DNA from: Nocardioides oceani
GTDB lineage: Bacteria; Actinomycetota; Actinomycetes; Propionibacteriales; Nocardioidaceae
Direction: 5' to 3'
DNA length: 64,000 nucleotides
Assembly: GCF_030412965.1 (NCBI RefSeq)
Contig: NZ_JAUHJQ010000001.1
Coordinates: forward strand, 708,060-772,059
A program made the position numbers and the translations under genes. Positions 47,386-57,800 of the stretch are shown in pieces. Position 1 is the stretch's first letter, and the number at the start of each line of letters is the position of its first letter. The notes under the pieces are model-generated. The model was not told the DNA's origin. It saw only the letters and a program-made list of their open reading frames with translations, and did not search any database.

Positions 47386-48330
47386 TCAGTAGTACCAGGG
47401 GTAGGGCGACCAGTCGGGGTCGCGCTTCTCCAGGAACTGGTCGCGGCCCTCCTGCGCCTCGTCGGTCATGTAGGCCAGCCGGGTGGTCTCGCCGGCGAAG
47501 AGCTGCTGGCCGACGAGCCCGTCGTCGATGGCGTTGAAGGCGTACTTCAGCATCCGCTGGGCGGTCGGGCTCTTGCCGTTGACCAGCCGGCCCCACTCCA
47601 GGGCGGTCGCCTCGAGCTCGGCGTGGGGGACGGCGCGGTTGACGGTGCCCATCCGGACGCCGTCCTCGGCGGAGTACTCCTGGCCGAGGAAGAAGATCTC
47701 GCGGGCGAACTTCTGGCCGACCTGGCGGGCGAGGTACGCCGACCCGAACCCGGCGTCGAACGACCCGACGTCCGCGTCGGTCTGCTTGAACCGCGCCTCC
47801 TCGAGGCTCGCCACCGTCAGGTCGCACACGACGTGGAGGCTGTGCCCGCCGCCGGCGGTCCAGCCGGGGACGACGCAGATGACGATCTTGGGCATGAACC
47901 GGATCAGCCGCTGCACCTCGAGGATGTGCAGCCGCGCGAGCCGCGCCTTGTCGATGGGGCTGGGCTGCTCGGCGCCGGTGTCGGCCGCCCCGGCCGTGAC
48001 GTCCTCGTACTGGTAGCCCGCCTTGCCGCGGATCCGCTGGTCCCCGCCGGTGCAGAACGCCCACTTGCCGTTCTTGGCGCTCGGGCCGTTGCCGGTGAGC
48101 AGCACGCAGCCGACGTCGGCGCTGGTGCGGGCGTGCTCGAGGACGGCGAGCAGCTCGTCGACGGTGTTCGGGCGGAACGCGTTGAGCACGTCGGGCCGGT
48201 CGAAGGCGACGCGGACCGTGCCGTGGGCCTTCGCGCGGTGGTAGGTCAGGTCGGTCAGGTCCTCGAAGCCGGGGACGACGTCCCACTGCTCGGCGTCGAA
48301 GATCTCCGACACCCCGTCGATCGCGCTCAT
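47386..48330 (-). CDS. menB: 1,4-dihydroxy-2-naphthoyl-CoA synthase
   Basis: 314 aa crotonase-fold enzyme of menaquinone synthesis. Motifs: VLLTGNGPSAKNGKWAFCTGGDQRIRGKAGYQYED (oxyanion loop and CSGGDQ-type signature), VVPGWTAGGGHSLHVVCDLTVAS, and DAGFGSAYLARQVGQKFAREIFFLG. The C-terminal FLEKRDPDWSPYPWYY is the hallmark MenB tail. Predicted leaderless. Other men genes are not in the window. Confidence 0.95.
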   Translation of the reverse strand: MSAIDGVSEIFDAEQWDVVPGFEDLTDLTYHRAKAHGTVRVAFDRPDVLNAFRPNTVDELLAVLEHARTSADVGCVLLTGNGPSAKNGKWAFCTGGDQRIRGKAGYQYEDVTAGAADTGAEQPSPIDKARLARLHILEVQRLIRFMPKIVICVVPGWTAGGGHSLHVVCDLTVASLEEARFKQTDADVGSFDAGFGSAYLARQVGQKFAREIFFLGQEYSAEDGVRMGTVNRAVPHAELEATALEWGRLVNGKSPTAQRMLKYAFNAIDDGLVGQQLFAGETTRLAYMTDEAQEGRDQFLEKRDPDWSPYPWYY

Positions 48331-48337
48331 GCGCCCG

Positions 48338-48343
48338 ACCCTA
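48338..48343 (-). promoter_or_regulatory. -10 box TAGGGT, leaderless menB promoter
   Basis: Minus-strand TAGGGT, 7 nt before the menB ATG. Confidence 0.6.
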
Positions 48344-48401
48344 GTGGGGCTGCGACGGCCCCCGGGGAATAGGTCGGCGCCCCCGTGGGCTCCGGAGGGT
48401 C

Positions 48402-48854
48402 ATGGACCTCTTGGACGGTGAGTACCAGCCCAGCCCCGAGGCGTGGGTGCGCGACCAGGTCGAGACCTACGAGCGGACCGGCGGCCGCGAGGGCAACATC
48501 TTGATGGACAAGCCGGAGTGGCCGATCGTGGTCATCACCTCGCGGGGCTCCCGGTCGGGCAAGCTGCGCAAGAACCCGGTCATGCGGGTCGAGCACGACG
48601 GCGTGTACGCCGCGGTCGCCTCGAAGGGCGGCGCGCCGGAGCACCCGAGCTGGTACGCCAACTTCCTCGCCCACCCGGTCGTCCAGCTGCAGGACGGTCC
48701 GGAGCCGGCGCTCTACCGCGCCCGGGTCGCCACCGGCGCCGAGCGCGCGGAGTGGTGGGAGCGCTGCGTCGCCCAGTACGCGCCGTACGCGGAGTACCAG
48801 GAGAAGACCGACCGCGAGATCCCCGTCTTCCTCCTCGAGCGCGTCGAGGACTGA
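48402..48854 (+). CDS. Deazaflavin (F420)-dependent nitroreductase family protein
   Basis: 150 aa, Ddn-like split-barrel fold. PIVVITSRGSRSGKLRKNPVMRVEHDGVYAAVASKGGAPEHPSWYANFLAHPVVQLQDG is the family's core with the GRKSG-type cofactor loop and the PxWyxNL motif. Members use F420H2 to reduce quinones, nitroaromatics or similar compounds. GGAGGG precedes the ATG. Divergent from menB, so a link to quinone redox is possible but only by position. Confidence 0.92.
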   Translation: MDLLDGEYQPSPEAWVRDQVETYERTGGREGNILMDKPEWPIVVITSRGSRSGKLRKNPVMRVEHDGVYAAVASKGGAPEHPSWYANFLAHPVVQLQDGPEPALYRARVATGAERAEWWERCVAQYAPYAEYQEKTDREIPVFLLERVED

Positions 48855-48908
48855 CCTCGGCGGCCCTGGTCGTGGGTCGGCGTGGTCGTGTGATGGGGGC
48901 GCCGCCGG

Positions 48909-48977
48909 CGGGGTAGTCACGGACGAAAACGTCCCTGGCGGTGACCGGCGAGGACGACAACGTCCGTGACTACCCCG
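48909..48977. terminator. Large inverted repeat, 17-bp perfect arms
   Basis: CGGGGTAGTCACGGACG (48909-48925) is repeated inverted at 48961-48977; the loop of 35 bases holds GTCC/GGAC pairs. It separates the convergent reductase and ACT-domain genes. Confidence 0.75.
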
Positions 48978-48988
48978 GCCGCGAGGTG

Positions 48989-49600
48989 TCAGCCGACGCG
49001 GGCCATCGTCTGGGCCAGGCCGACGAGGTGGTCGAGGCGGGCGAGCTCGGAGTCGAGGAACTCCGGGCCGCCGCGGCGGCCGATGATGATGATCTCGTTG
49101 CCGTCGAGCCGTACGGCGGCGTAGATCGTGACGTCGTCGCCCTCGACCTCGAGCCGCTCGGTGCGGTCGATCTCGACGAAGCCGAGGCCGTCGGGGGCCG
49201 CCTCGGTGCGGTGGCGGATGCCCGAGGCGCGGTGGACGCGGGCGGCCCAGTCGGCGCGGAACGTGACGGGCAGCAGGTCGATGCAGCGGTCGACGGCCTG
49301 GGCAGGGTCGGCCGTCAGCTCCTCGACGGCCTCGAGGTCCAGCACGAGGTTGCCGCCGGCGGCGTACCGGCTGATCCACACGACCTCCACGCCCTCGAGC
49401 TGGTTGCACGCCGAGACCACCGAGTCCGGCATCGCGCCGCCGGACATCTCGAGCAGCACGTCGTCGAGCGCCGTGCCGTCGTGGCGCTTCTCGACGATCT
49501 CGATCGCCTCGATGTCGCCGCCGGCCTCACCGATCGCGGTCGCCAGGCGTCCCAGCGAACCGGGGACGTCGGGCAGCTCGACGCGCAGCAGGAAGGGCAT
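48989..49600 (-). CDS. ACT domain-containing protein
   Basis: 203 aa. An N-terminal ACT domain (MPFLLRVELPDVPGSLGRLATAIGEAGGDIEAIEIVEKR, the typical PG.L..l...i...g.ni pattern) is followed by a second half with FVEIDRTERLEVEGDDVTIYAAVRLDGNEIIIIGRRGG that may form an additional sensory or cystathionine-like fold. No enzyme domain. ACT domains bind amino acids; ligand unknown. Predicted leaderless. Confidence 0.85.
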   Translation of the reverse strand: MPFLLRVELPDVPGSLGRLATAIGEAGGDIEAIEIVEKRHDGTALDDVLLEMSGGAMPDSVVSACNQLEGVEVVWISRYAAGGNLVLDLEAVEELTADPAQAVDRCIDLLPVTFRADWAARVHRASGIRHRTEAAPDGLGFVEIDRTERLEVEGDDVTIYAAVRLDGNEIIIIGRRGGPEFLDSELARLDHLVGLAQTMARVG

Positions 49601-49607
49601 GCTGCGG

Positions 49608-49613
49608 ACCCTA
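49608..49613 (-). promoter_or_regulatory. -10 box TAGGGT, leaderless ACT-protein promoter
   Basis: Minus-strand TAGGGT, 7 nt before the ATG at 49600. It lies between this gene and the recD stop, so the ACT gene has its own promoter. Confidence 0.6.
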
Positions 49614-49645
49614 GTCCGCGGAGGTTGCGCGCCCGTTTCCCCGTG

Positions 49646-51484
49646 TCACGCTCCGGACCCGCGTGTCCCGGCTCCGACGCGGGCGGCCTGCAGCCGTCGC
49701 CGCAGGCCGGTCGCGCGCTCGGCGCTGGTGCCGACGGCCGCACGCACCGCGGCCTCCGAGCCGACCACGCGCACGTGCTCCTGGGCGCGGGTGACCGCCG
49801 TGTAGAACAGCTCCCGGCTGAGCAGCCGCGACCCCTCCTCGGGCAGCAGGACCGTCACCCGCCGCGCCTGGCTGCCCTGGCTCTTGTGGATCGTCATCGC
49901 GTGCATCGTCTCGACGGCGTCGAGCCGGCCGGGCGCGAAGTCGTGCAGCCCGCCGGAGCCGGCGATCCAGGCGCGGACCCGGCCGTCGTCGCCGAGCACC
50001 ACGGCGCCGGTCTCCCCGTTGTAGACCTCGAGCGCGTGGTCGTTGGTGGTCACCAGCAACGGGCGACCGACGTACCACTGCTGGTGCAGGTCCTCGCCGA
50101 TCTCCTCGCCGAGCCACTGCTCGACCGTGCGGTTCCAGACGCGCACGCCGTACGGGCCCTCGCGGTGCGCGCAGAGCAGGCGGTGGTCGTCGAGCGCGCG
50201 TACGGCGGCCGCCGCGTCGCCCCGCTCGGCAGCGCGCCGGACGGCGAGCGCCGAGGCCAGCGCGTCGGTCCGCAGGACGCTCGCCGGGTCGTCGGTCTCG
50301 ACGTACTCCACCTCGGTCGACGGCGTCCGGAGCGCGGCCAGCACCTCGTCGGCCGTCCCGGTCCGGAGCGCCTCGGCGAGCGCCTTGATGTCCTGGGTCG
50401 AGCGGTAGTTCTCGGTCAGGGAGACGACCGGCGAGGCGGGGTCGCCCTCGTGGCCGGCCACGAGGTCGGAGAGGACGGCTCCGGCGCCCACGGACGTGAG
50501 CTGGCGCGGGTCGCCCACCAGCAGCAGGCGCGCCTGCGGGCGGACCGCCTCCAGCAGCCGGGCCATCAGGGTCAGCTCGACCATCGAGGACTCGTCGACG
50601 ACCACGACGTCGTAGGTCAGCCGGTTCGTCCGGTCGTGCCGGAACCTGGTCGCGTTGTCGGGGCGCCAGCCCAGCAACCGGTGCAGGGTCATGGCGTCGA
50701 GCCCACGGCCTCGGCCGGTGGTCCGCAGCAGCCGGTCGCGGTCCTGGGCCGGCAGCGCGGCCAGCTCGGTCTCGACCGCCTCCTGCAGCCGGGCCGCGGC
50801 CTTGCCGGTGGGGGCGCTGAGCGCGACCGAGAGCCGCTCGCCGCGGGCGGCCGCCTGGTCGGCGAGCACGGCCAGGATCCGCGCGACCGTCGTGGTCTTG
50901 CCAGTGCCGGGGCCGCCGGTCAGCACGGTCGTCCACTGCCGCACGCTGCGCTCGGCCGCCTCGCGCTGCTGGTCGCTGAGCCGGCCGCCCCCGACCCGCT
51001 CCAGCGCCGCGGCGAGGGCGACCTCGTCGACGGGCGGCGGGTCCTGCGCGGCGCGCGCCACGAGGTCGTCGCAGACCTGCTGCTCGAGGCGGTGGTACCG
51101 GTCGAGGTAGAGCAGGCCGTGCTCGAGGCGGAGCGCGCCCTGCTCGACGAGCCGCGAGCCGGCCACCGCCGCGAGCCAGGCGTCCGGCTCGGGCAGCACC
51201 AGTCCCGGGACGGCCGGCTCCGGGACCAGGTCGCGGGCGACGTCGGGGAACCGAGCGAGGTCCACGGCGACCGAGCCGTGCCGGACCGCACGCACCGCCA
51301 GGGCCAGCGCGAGCAGCACCGGCTCGGCGTCGGGGTCCTCGCCCGCGAGGTCGGCGACCCGGGTCGCGACGTGCAGGTCGCCGGCCTCGAGCAGGCCGGC
51401 CCGGTTGAGCGCGCCGAGCAGCCCGCCCGCGCCGGATGCGAGCCGGTGGTCGTGGTCGCCGACCGGCTCGAAGAGCTCGGTCAT
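49646..51484 (-). CDS. recD: Exodeoxyribonuclease V alpha subunit RecD
   Basis: 612 aa SF1B helicase, 5'-3' motor of RecBCD. Walker A TGGPGTGKTTTVARIL near residue 190, VVVVDESSMVELTLMARLL, LLVGDPRQLTSVGAGAVL, and C-terminal MHAMTIHKSQGSQARRVTVLLP and YTAVTRAQEHVRVVG. ATG 51484 overlaps the recB stop by ATGA, so it is last in the recC-recB-recD unit. Confidence 0.95.
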   Translation of the reverse strand: MTELFEPVGDHDHRLASGAGGLLGALNRAGLLEAGDLHVATRVADLAGEDPDAEPVLLALALAVRAVRHGSVAVDLARFPDVARDLVPEPAVPGLVLPEPDAWLAAVAGSRLVEQGALRLEHGLLYLDRYHRLEQQVCDDLVARAAQDPPPVDEVALAAALERVGGGRLSDQQREAAERSVRQWTTVLTGGPGTGKTTTVARILAVLADQAAARGERLSVALSAPTGKAAARLQEAVETELAALPAQDRDRLLRTTGRGRGLDAMTLHRLLGWRPDNATRFRHDRTNRLTYDVVVVDESSMVELTLMARLLEAVRPQARLLLVGDPRQLTSVGAGAVLSDLVAGHEGDPASPVVSLTENYRSTQDIKALAEALRTGTADEVLAALRTPSTEVEYVETDDPASVLRTDALASALAVRRAAERGDAAAAVRALDDHRLLCAHREGPYGVRVWNRTVEQWLGEEIGEDLHQQWYVGRPLLVTTNDHALEVYNGETGAVVLGDDGRVRAWIAGSGGLHDFAPGRLDAVETMHAMTIHKSQGSQARRVTVLLPEEGSRLLSRELFYTAVTRAQEHVRVVGSEAAVRAAVGTSAERATGLRRRLQAARVGAGTRGSGA

Positions 51485-54400
51485 CCGCGCACCTCCTGCG
51501 TGCCGCGGGCCCTGCGCGGGCGGTCGAGCCGACCGTCGAGCAGGTCGGAGAGCTCCTCGACGAGCGCGACCGGCGGTCGCCAGGTGAACACCCCGCAGGG
51601 CTCGCCGTCGACGAGCGGGGTGTCCGGGCCGCACATGCCGCGCAGGTAGAGGTACAGCACCCCGCCGAGGTGCACCTCGGGGTCGTACCCGGGCTGGCGC
51701 CAGCGCAGGAACCGGTGCAGCACGGCGGCGTACAGCAGGGCCTGCAGCGGGTAGTCGGAGTGCCCCATGGCGGCGTCGAGCGCCTCGGGCCGGTAGGCGT
51801 GGGCGGTCAGCGGCTCGTCGGCCGGGCCGAGCCAGTTGGTCTTGTAGTCGACCACGACGTAGCGCGGCCGCCCGTGCTCGTCGCGCAGCCGGAGGACCAC
51901 GTCGACCGACCCGGTCAGGTAGCCGCGCAGGCTCTGCGCCCCGAGCGCCGCCTGGTCGAGCTGGTCGGCGTAGGCCCGGACCGGGTCGCCCTCCGGCAGG
52001 TGCCGGCGCAGCAGCGGGGCGAGGTCGCCGAGGCGGGCGTCCCCGCCTCCCCCGGCCAGGTCGCCACCGGAGAGCGGCAGCTCGAACTCCATCTCGCGCA
52101 GCCGGTCGCGCAGCGGGACCCGCCGCAGCGTGGTGGGGGCGACCGTCCCGCCGACCGAGCCGAGCGGGGAGTCGCACACCGCCACGAGGGCGTCCGCGAG
52201 GCGCTCGGGGTCGACCGGCACGGGCCAGCGGACGAGCTGCTCGCGCGCGTGGTCGAGCAGCTCGGCGCGCAGGTCGGCCGCCTGGGGGTCGGCGTGCTCG
52301 AGCACCGCGTGGACCAGCGAGCCGAAGGTCGCGCCGACCGGCAGGTCGGCCATCGGGGAGGGCACCGCCTCGCCCGGCCCGGGCTCGGGCTGGGCGTCCG
52401 CGGAGGGCGTGGGGACGGCCGCGGCCGGCTCGTCCTCCCTGGTGACCGACTCCGGCTCGCTGGAGACCCCGCCAGGCGTGCCCGCGGTGGCGACCACCTC
52501 GACCCGGGTGAGCGCGGAGTACGACGTGCGCCGCCACGCGATGTCGACCTCGCGCTCGAAGCGGCGGACGGCGAGGGCCGGCGGGGCCGGCCGGTCGGGG
52601 TCGGGGCCTGGGTCGGCGGGCACGGCGGGCTCGACGGTCGGACCGCCGGCGGCCTGCCACCGGGCGAGGAACTCGGCGGCCTCGTCGTCGCTGCGGTTGG
52701 CGAACTCCGCAGGCACCTCGGCCATGCCGGGACGCCGGCCGAGGACCATGCGGTGCAGCGGCGAGGAGGGGGTGTTGCGGGTCGGTGACCACCAGGCGAC
52801 GACCTGGGAGCGGGCGCGGGTGAGGGCGACGTACAGCAGGCGGAGGTGCTCGGCGGCCTCCTCGTCGGCCCAGCGCCGGACGTAACCGTCCCAGCCGTCC
52901 CCGCCCGGCCCACCGACGGCCAGGCAGCGGCGGCCCTCGGCGTCGTGGAAGAGCGGCGTCGACGGCTTGGGCACGTTGCGGTCGGCGAGCGCGGGGAGGT
53001 AGACGACGGGGTACTCCAGGCCCTTGCTGGCGTGGATGGTCACCAGCTGCACGGCGGCGGCGTCGGAGTCCAGGCGACGGGTGCGCTCGGCGCCGCGGCC
53101 CTCCTGGGCGTCGGCCACCTGCTGGCGCAGCCAGGTGACCATGGCGACGAGGCCGAGGCGCTCGGCGAGGGCGGCCTCGTGCAGCGCCTCGCCGATGTGG
53201 CGCAGGTCGGTGAGCCGACGCTCGCCGCCGACCTCGGCCAGCACGCGCGCCGGGAGGCCGCCGACGGTCGCCGCCTCGAGGACGGCGGCCACGCCGCGAC
53301 GGGTGAACACCTCCACCCAGGACCGGAGCGTGTCGGCGACGTCGTCGGTCAACGGGTCGCCGCCGGCGTCCAGCTCGGCAGCGGTGTGCCCGAGGAAGCA
53401 GGTGAGCGCGGCGGTGCGGACCCGGGCGCTGCGGTGCGGCTGCTCGAGCGCCTCGAGCAGCTCGAGCCACTCGGTCGCGGCGGGCGTCGCGAACACGCTG
53501 CCGCCGCCGGCGATGACGGCCGGCACTCCCACGTCGTGCAGCGCCGAGCGGCAGGCGGCGAGGTCGGCGTGGCGGTAGCTGATGACGGCGACGTCGCGCG
53601 GCTCCAGCGGGCGACCCTCGAAGGTCGCGCCCGACGCGAGCAGTCGCCGGACGTCCAGCGCGAGGTCGCGGGCGATGTGCGGGCGGGTCTGGCTCACGTA
53701 GAGCGGCGCGGTCCCCCGCCGGCCGAGCTGGTCGCGGCGCAGCACCCGCAGCCGGAACGGCGCTGTGCTCGGCGCGCCCTCGAGCCGTGAGCCCGGGTGG
53801 TGGTGCGTGACGTCGTGGACGACGATCCGCGGGTCGCCGAGCTCGGCCCCGCGCAGCACCGTCTGGAACGCGTCGAGCAGGTGCTCGTCGCTGCGCCAGT
53901 TGACCGGGAGGGTCTTGGTGGTGGTCGCGGTCGCCGCTGCCTGGAGGTACGTCGTGACGTCGCCGCCGCGGAAGGCGTAGATCGCCTGCTTCGGGTCGCC
54001 GATGAGCACCATCGTCGCGTGGCCGGTGAACGCGCGGTCGAGCACCTGCCACTGCACCGGGTCGGTGTCCTGGAACTCGTCGACCAGGACGATGCTCCAT
54101 CGCTGCCGCATCCGTGCGCGGGCCGGCGCGTCGGGGTGCTCGAGGGCGTGGGCGAGCTGCTCGAGCAGGTCGTCGTAGGACAGCACCCCGAGCCGGCGCT
54201 TGCGTCGCTCCATCTCCGCGCGGACCGCCCGGGCGAAGGCGACCCGACGGCCGGCCGGCGTGGAGCGGTCCTGGTCGGCCGGCTCGAGCCGCGCCTGCGG
54301 GTCGCCGACCACGGTGCGGGCGATGCCCATCGCCTCGGCCCGGCTGAACGCCGGCTCGGTGTCGGCGAAGGCGAACGCGCGCAGGTACAGGTCGTCGACC

Positions 54401-54876
54401 ACCTCGGTCAGCAGGTCGTCGAGGTCCTCCACCAGCCGCGCCCGGGCGTCGGTGTCGCCGGCGACGCCCAGCGAGCCCAGCACCATCGAGCAGAACTGGT
54501 GGGTGGTCGCGATGGTGGCGCCGTCGAACCCGGCGAGGGCCTCGGTCACCCGGCGGTGCCGGCGCACCCGCTCGTCGGCGTCGCAGTCCAGCAGCAGGTC
54601 GATCAGCGCGGAGGGCTCCGCCGGCGCGAGGGTCGGGTCGTCGGCCAGGGCCCGCTCGGCCTCGACCAGCTGCGCGCGGACCCGCTCGCGCAGCTCCTGG
54701 CTGGCCGCGCGGCCGAACGTCACCACGAGCATCTTCTCGAGCAGGCACGCCCCCTCGGCGACGTAGCGCGTCACGAGCGCGGCGATCGTCCACGTCTTGC
54801 CGGTGCCGGCGCTCGCCTCGAGCAGGGTGGTGCCGGTGGGCAGCGGGTCGCGGATGTCGAAGGCGGTCGTGCTCAC
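51481..54876 (-). CDS. recB: Exodeoxyribonuclease V beta subunit RecB
   Basis: 1131 aa from GTG 54876, which overlaps the recC stop. SF1A helicase: Walker A LLEASAGTGKTWTIAALVTRYV, IVLVDEFQDTDPVQWQVL, VLIGDPKQAIYAFRGGDV, IHASKGLEYPVVYLPAL, LLYVALTRARSQVVAWW. C-terminal nuclease with YVVVDYKTNWLGP (Asp and Lys of the active site) and YPLQALLYAAVLHRFL. All motifs of an active helicase-nuclease are present. Confidence 0.95.
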   Translation of the reverse strand: MSTTAFDIRDPLPTGTTLLEASAGTGKTWTIAALVTRYVAEGACLLEKMLVVTFGRAASQELRERVRAQLVEAERALADDPTLAPAEPSALIDLLLDCDADERVRRHRRVTEALAGFDGATIATTHQFCSMVLGSLGVAGDTDARARLVEDLDDLLTEVVDDLYLRAFAFADTEPAFSRAEAMGIARTVVGDPQARLEPADQDRSTPAGRRVAFARAVRAEMERRKRRLGVLSYDDLLEQLAHALEHPDAPARARMRQRWSIVLVDEFQDTDPVQWQVLDRAFTGHATMVLIGDPKQAIYAFRGGDVTTYLQAAATATTTKTLPVNWRSDEHLLDAFQTVLRGAELGDPRIVVHDVTHHHPGSRLEGAPSTAPFRLRVLRRDQLGRRGTAPLYVSQTRPHIARDLALDVRRLLASGATFEGRPLEPRDVAVISYRHADLAACRSALHDVGVPAVIAGGGSVFATPAATEWLELLEALEQPHRSARVRTAALTCFLGHTAAELDAGGDPLTDDVADTLRSWVEVFTRRGVAAVLEAATVGGLPARVLAEVGGERRLTDLRHIGEALHEAALAERLGLVAMVTWLRQQVADAQEGRGAERTRRLDSDAAAVQLVTIHASKGLEYPVVYLPALADRNVPKPSTPLFHDAEGRRCLAVGGPGGDGWDGYVRRWADEEAAEHLRLLYVALTRARSQVVAWWSPTRNTPSSPLHRMVLGRRPGMAEVPAEFANRSDDEAAEFLARWQAAGGPTVEPAVPADPGPDPDRPAPPALAVRRFEREVDIAWRRTSYSALTRVEVVATAGTPGGVSSEPESVTREDEPAAAVPTPSADAQPEPGPGEAVPSPMADLPVGATFGSLVHAVLEHADPQAADLRAELLDHAREQLVRWPVPVDPERLADALVAVCDSPLGSVGGTVAPTTLRRVPLRDRLREMEFELPLSGGDLAGGGGDARLGDLAPLLRRHLPEGDPVRAYADQLDQAALGAQSLRGYLTGSVDVVLRLRDEHGRPRYVVVDYKTNWLGPADEPLTAHAYRPEALDAAMGHSDYPLQALLYAAVLHRFLRWRQPGYDPEVHLGGVLYLYLRGMCGPDTPLVDGEPCGVFTWRPPVALVEELSDLLDGRLDRPRRARGTQEVRG

Positions 54877-57800
54877 AGCGCGGCCACCCGCTCCCCGCCG
54901 GTGAGCAGCGGCTCCCACACGACCCAGGCGTACGTCGCCAGGCCGGCGTCGAGGAGGTCCGACAACGGGGCCCGCTCGCCCCACACCCGCACGTGGTGCG
55001 GGTCGGCGTCCTCGCGCTCGATGCCCCAGCTGTTGCCGGGGTCGGTGCGCCACTCCCGCTCGGCGGCCTGCTCCGGGGACCGGTCGTTGCCCATCAGCTC
55101 CAGGACCCGGGCCTCGGCCCAGGCGTGCGCGGTCAGCACGGGGACCGGCAGCGGGCGGGTCAGGCCGAGGTCCCTCAGCTCGACGAGCTCGCGCAGCCAC
55201 GTCGTCGCCCGGTGGTCGAGCGGGCCGGAGAGCGCGCGCTTGGGCCCCGCCTTGTCCTTCCCGACCGCGTGCGCGGTCCAGTGGTGGTCGGGACGGCCCG
55301 CGCTCAGCGCGAGCAGGTCCACCCAGGAGGCGAGCCGCTGCTTGGCCTTGAGCCGGGAGTAGCTCAGCGTCACGATCCGCGTGGCGTGGACCCGCTGCAC
55401 CACGCCGCTGAGCCGACGACCGTCGCCGAGGGCCACGTCGACGTCGATGCTGCGCGCCGGGCCGGAGCGGAGGTCGGCGGTGCGGTTCCAGAGCTTCTCG
55501 GACTCCTGGGCGACCTCGCTGAGCTTCTGGTGGCCGAGCCGACCCGGCGGGAGCGACCCGCGCAGCTGCTCGGCGGTGAGGACCGCCGTCGGGTCCTGCC
55601 CGGCGAGCAGCTCGTTGAGCAGCCGGTCGCCGACCTCCCAGGAGCGCAGCCCGTCGAGGTCGACCGGGATCGCGTCGCTGACCTCCTCGGCCGAGCGCGG
55701 GCTGCCGACGTCGAGCCGGCGGCGCAGGAACGCGCGGACGGGGTGCCGGAGGAAGTCGTGGAGGTCGGCCAGCGAGACGTCCTCGGTGTCCCGCTCGGCC
55801 AGCGGCGTCGCGAGGAACGGCGGGCACGGGTGCCGCTCCCCCAGGGCCGCTCGGGCCCCGGCGAGGGCCGGCTCGTCGAAGGCGAACGGGCCCGGGGTGC
55901 CGAGCGCGCCGTCGGCGAACGAGCGGGCGTCGTACGGCTGCAGGGGGTGGCGGACGAGGACCCGGTCGCGCACCGGCTCGGCGGTGGTGCGGTCCAGCGC
56001 GTCGAGCACCTCGCCCAGCGGGACCGCCGGCGGCCGCGTCGCGCCGGAGTGCTCGTTGGCGCCGGTGTAGGTGACCACGAGCGTCTCGGTCGCCGCCATG
56101 ACCGCGTCGAGGAGGAGCTGGCGGTCCTCGCTGCGGAGGTCGCGCTCGCCGGTGAGCGGCCGGCGGGCGAGCGCGTCGTCGCCGTCCACGGCGCCCGTGC
56201 GCGGGAAGACGCCGTCGTCGAGGCCGACCAGGCAGACCACCCGGTGCGGCACCGACCGCATCGGGACCATCGTGCAGACGGTCAGGGTCCCGGTGCGGAA
56301 GTTGGCGCGGGTGGGCCTCCCGGCCAGCCGGGACTCCAGGAGCGCGCGCACGTCGGCCAGCCTCAGCGGCACGTCGGCGCCCTCGCCGGCCGCCTCGACG
56401 GCGCGGGCGAGCTCGCGCTCCAGCTGCGGCAGCTGCCAGGCGTCGTCGACCGGCACGTCGGTCAGGGCGCGGACGCCGTCGCGCAGGGCGCCCATCCACT
56501 CCCCCACCCGGCCTGCGGCGCCGAGCGCACGCAGGCACTCCTCGAGCCGGGCCATCAGCTCGGCGAGGCGGCCGACCAGGTCGATGTCGCCGCTGCCGAC
56601 GTCGTCGAGCGGGAGGCCGCGACCGAGGTGCCGGTGGTCGTCCCCGCTCATGACGACGCCCAGCAGCACCCGGTCGAGGCCGGCGCGCCAGGTGTTGTGC
56701 TCGAAGCCGCTCATCGAGAAGCCGGCGCGGCCCTCCGCGTCGAGGCCCCACCGGATGCCGGCGTCACCGACCCAGCGGGTGATCCGGGCCAGCTCGTCGT
56801 CGGTCAGCCGGAACCGCGCCCGCACCGGCTCGGCCGCCATCAGGTCCAGCACCTCGCTGGCCGTGACCCGGCCACCGGCGAGCTCGACCACACGCGCGGC
56901 CACCGACAGCAGCGGGTTGGTGCTGGTGAGCGCCCGGTCCGCCAGCCGCACGCGGAGCCGGTGGGCGGGGTGGCCGTGCTCGTCGGGCACCACGTCGGCC
57001 AGCCCGAACCCGGCCGAGACCAGCGGGGCGAAGGTCTCGATGTCGGGGCACATCACGAGGATGTCGCGGGGCTCGAGCGTGGGGTCGTCGGCGAGCAGCC
57101 CGACGAGCACCTCGCGCAGCACGTCGACCTGGCGGGCGGGTCCGTGGCAGGCGTGCACCTGGACGCTGCGGTCCCCCGCGGCCGGAGCCCGGCCGGCGCG
57201 CGTGGCGGCGTCGGGCGCGGCGTTGGCGCGCAGGTCGTGCTGCAGCCAGCCGAGGAGCGTCGCCGGCGTGGTCGTCGGCAGCGGGTGCTCGTGCTCCTCG
57301 GCGGCGACCGCGGCGAGCGTGCGGCGCAGCTCGCGGGTGTCGCGCCCGAGCGAGGCGAGCAGCGGGTGTCCCACCCGCAGGGCGGAGTCGTCCTCGGCAC
57401 GGACGACCGGACCACCCAGGCCGGTGAGCGACCGCCACAGGCCCGGCGAGGGCTGCGGCAGCCACAGGTGCACCTCGCGGCTCTCGGCGAGGGCGCCGAG
57501 CAGCTCGACCTCGGTCGCCGGCAGCCGGGTGTGGCCGAACAGGGAGAGCCGGTCCGGCAGGTCGAGGCCGTCGCCCCCGGCGCGGAGCGCGGCCACGGTG
57601 TGCGCGTGCCGGACGTCGGGCGGGTCGAGCGGCACCCGGTCCAGCAGGCGCCGCCACAGCTCGGCCTGCCAGCGCAGGTCCTCCTCGAGGGGCCCGCCGG
57701 CGCCGTCGGTGTCCCGGCCCGCGCGCCAGTCGGCCACGAGCGTCGGTCGCTGCACGGCGTACGACGCGTAGAGGCCGGCCAACCGGCGCGCGACCGACCA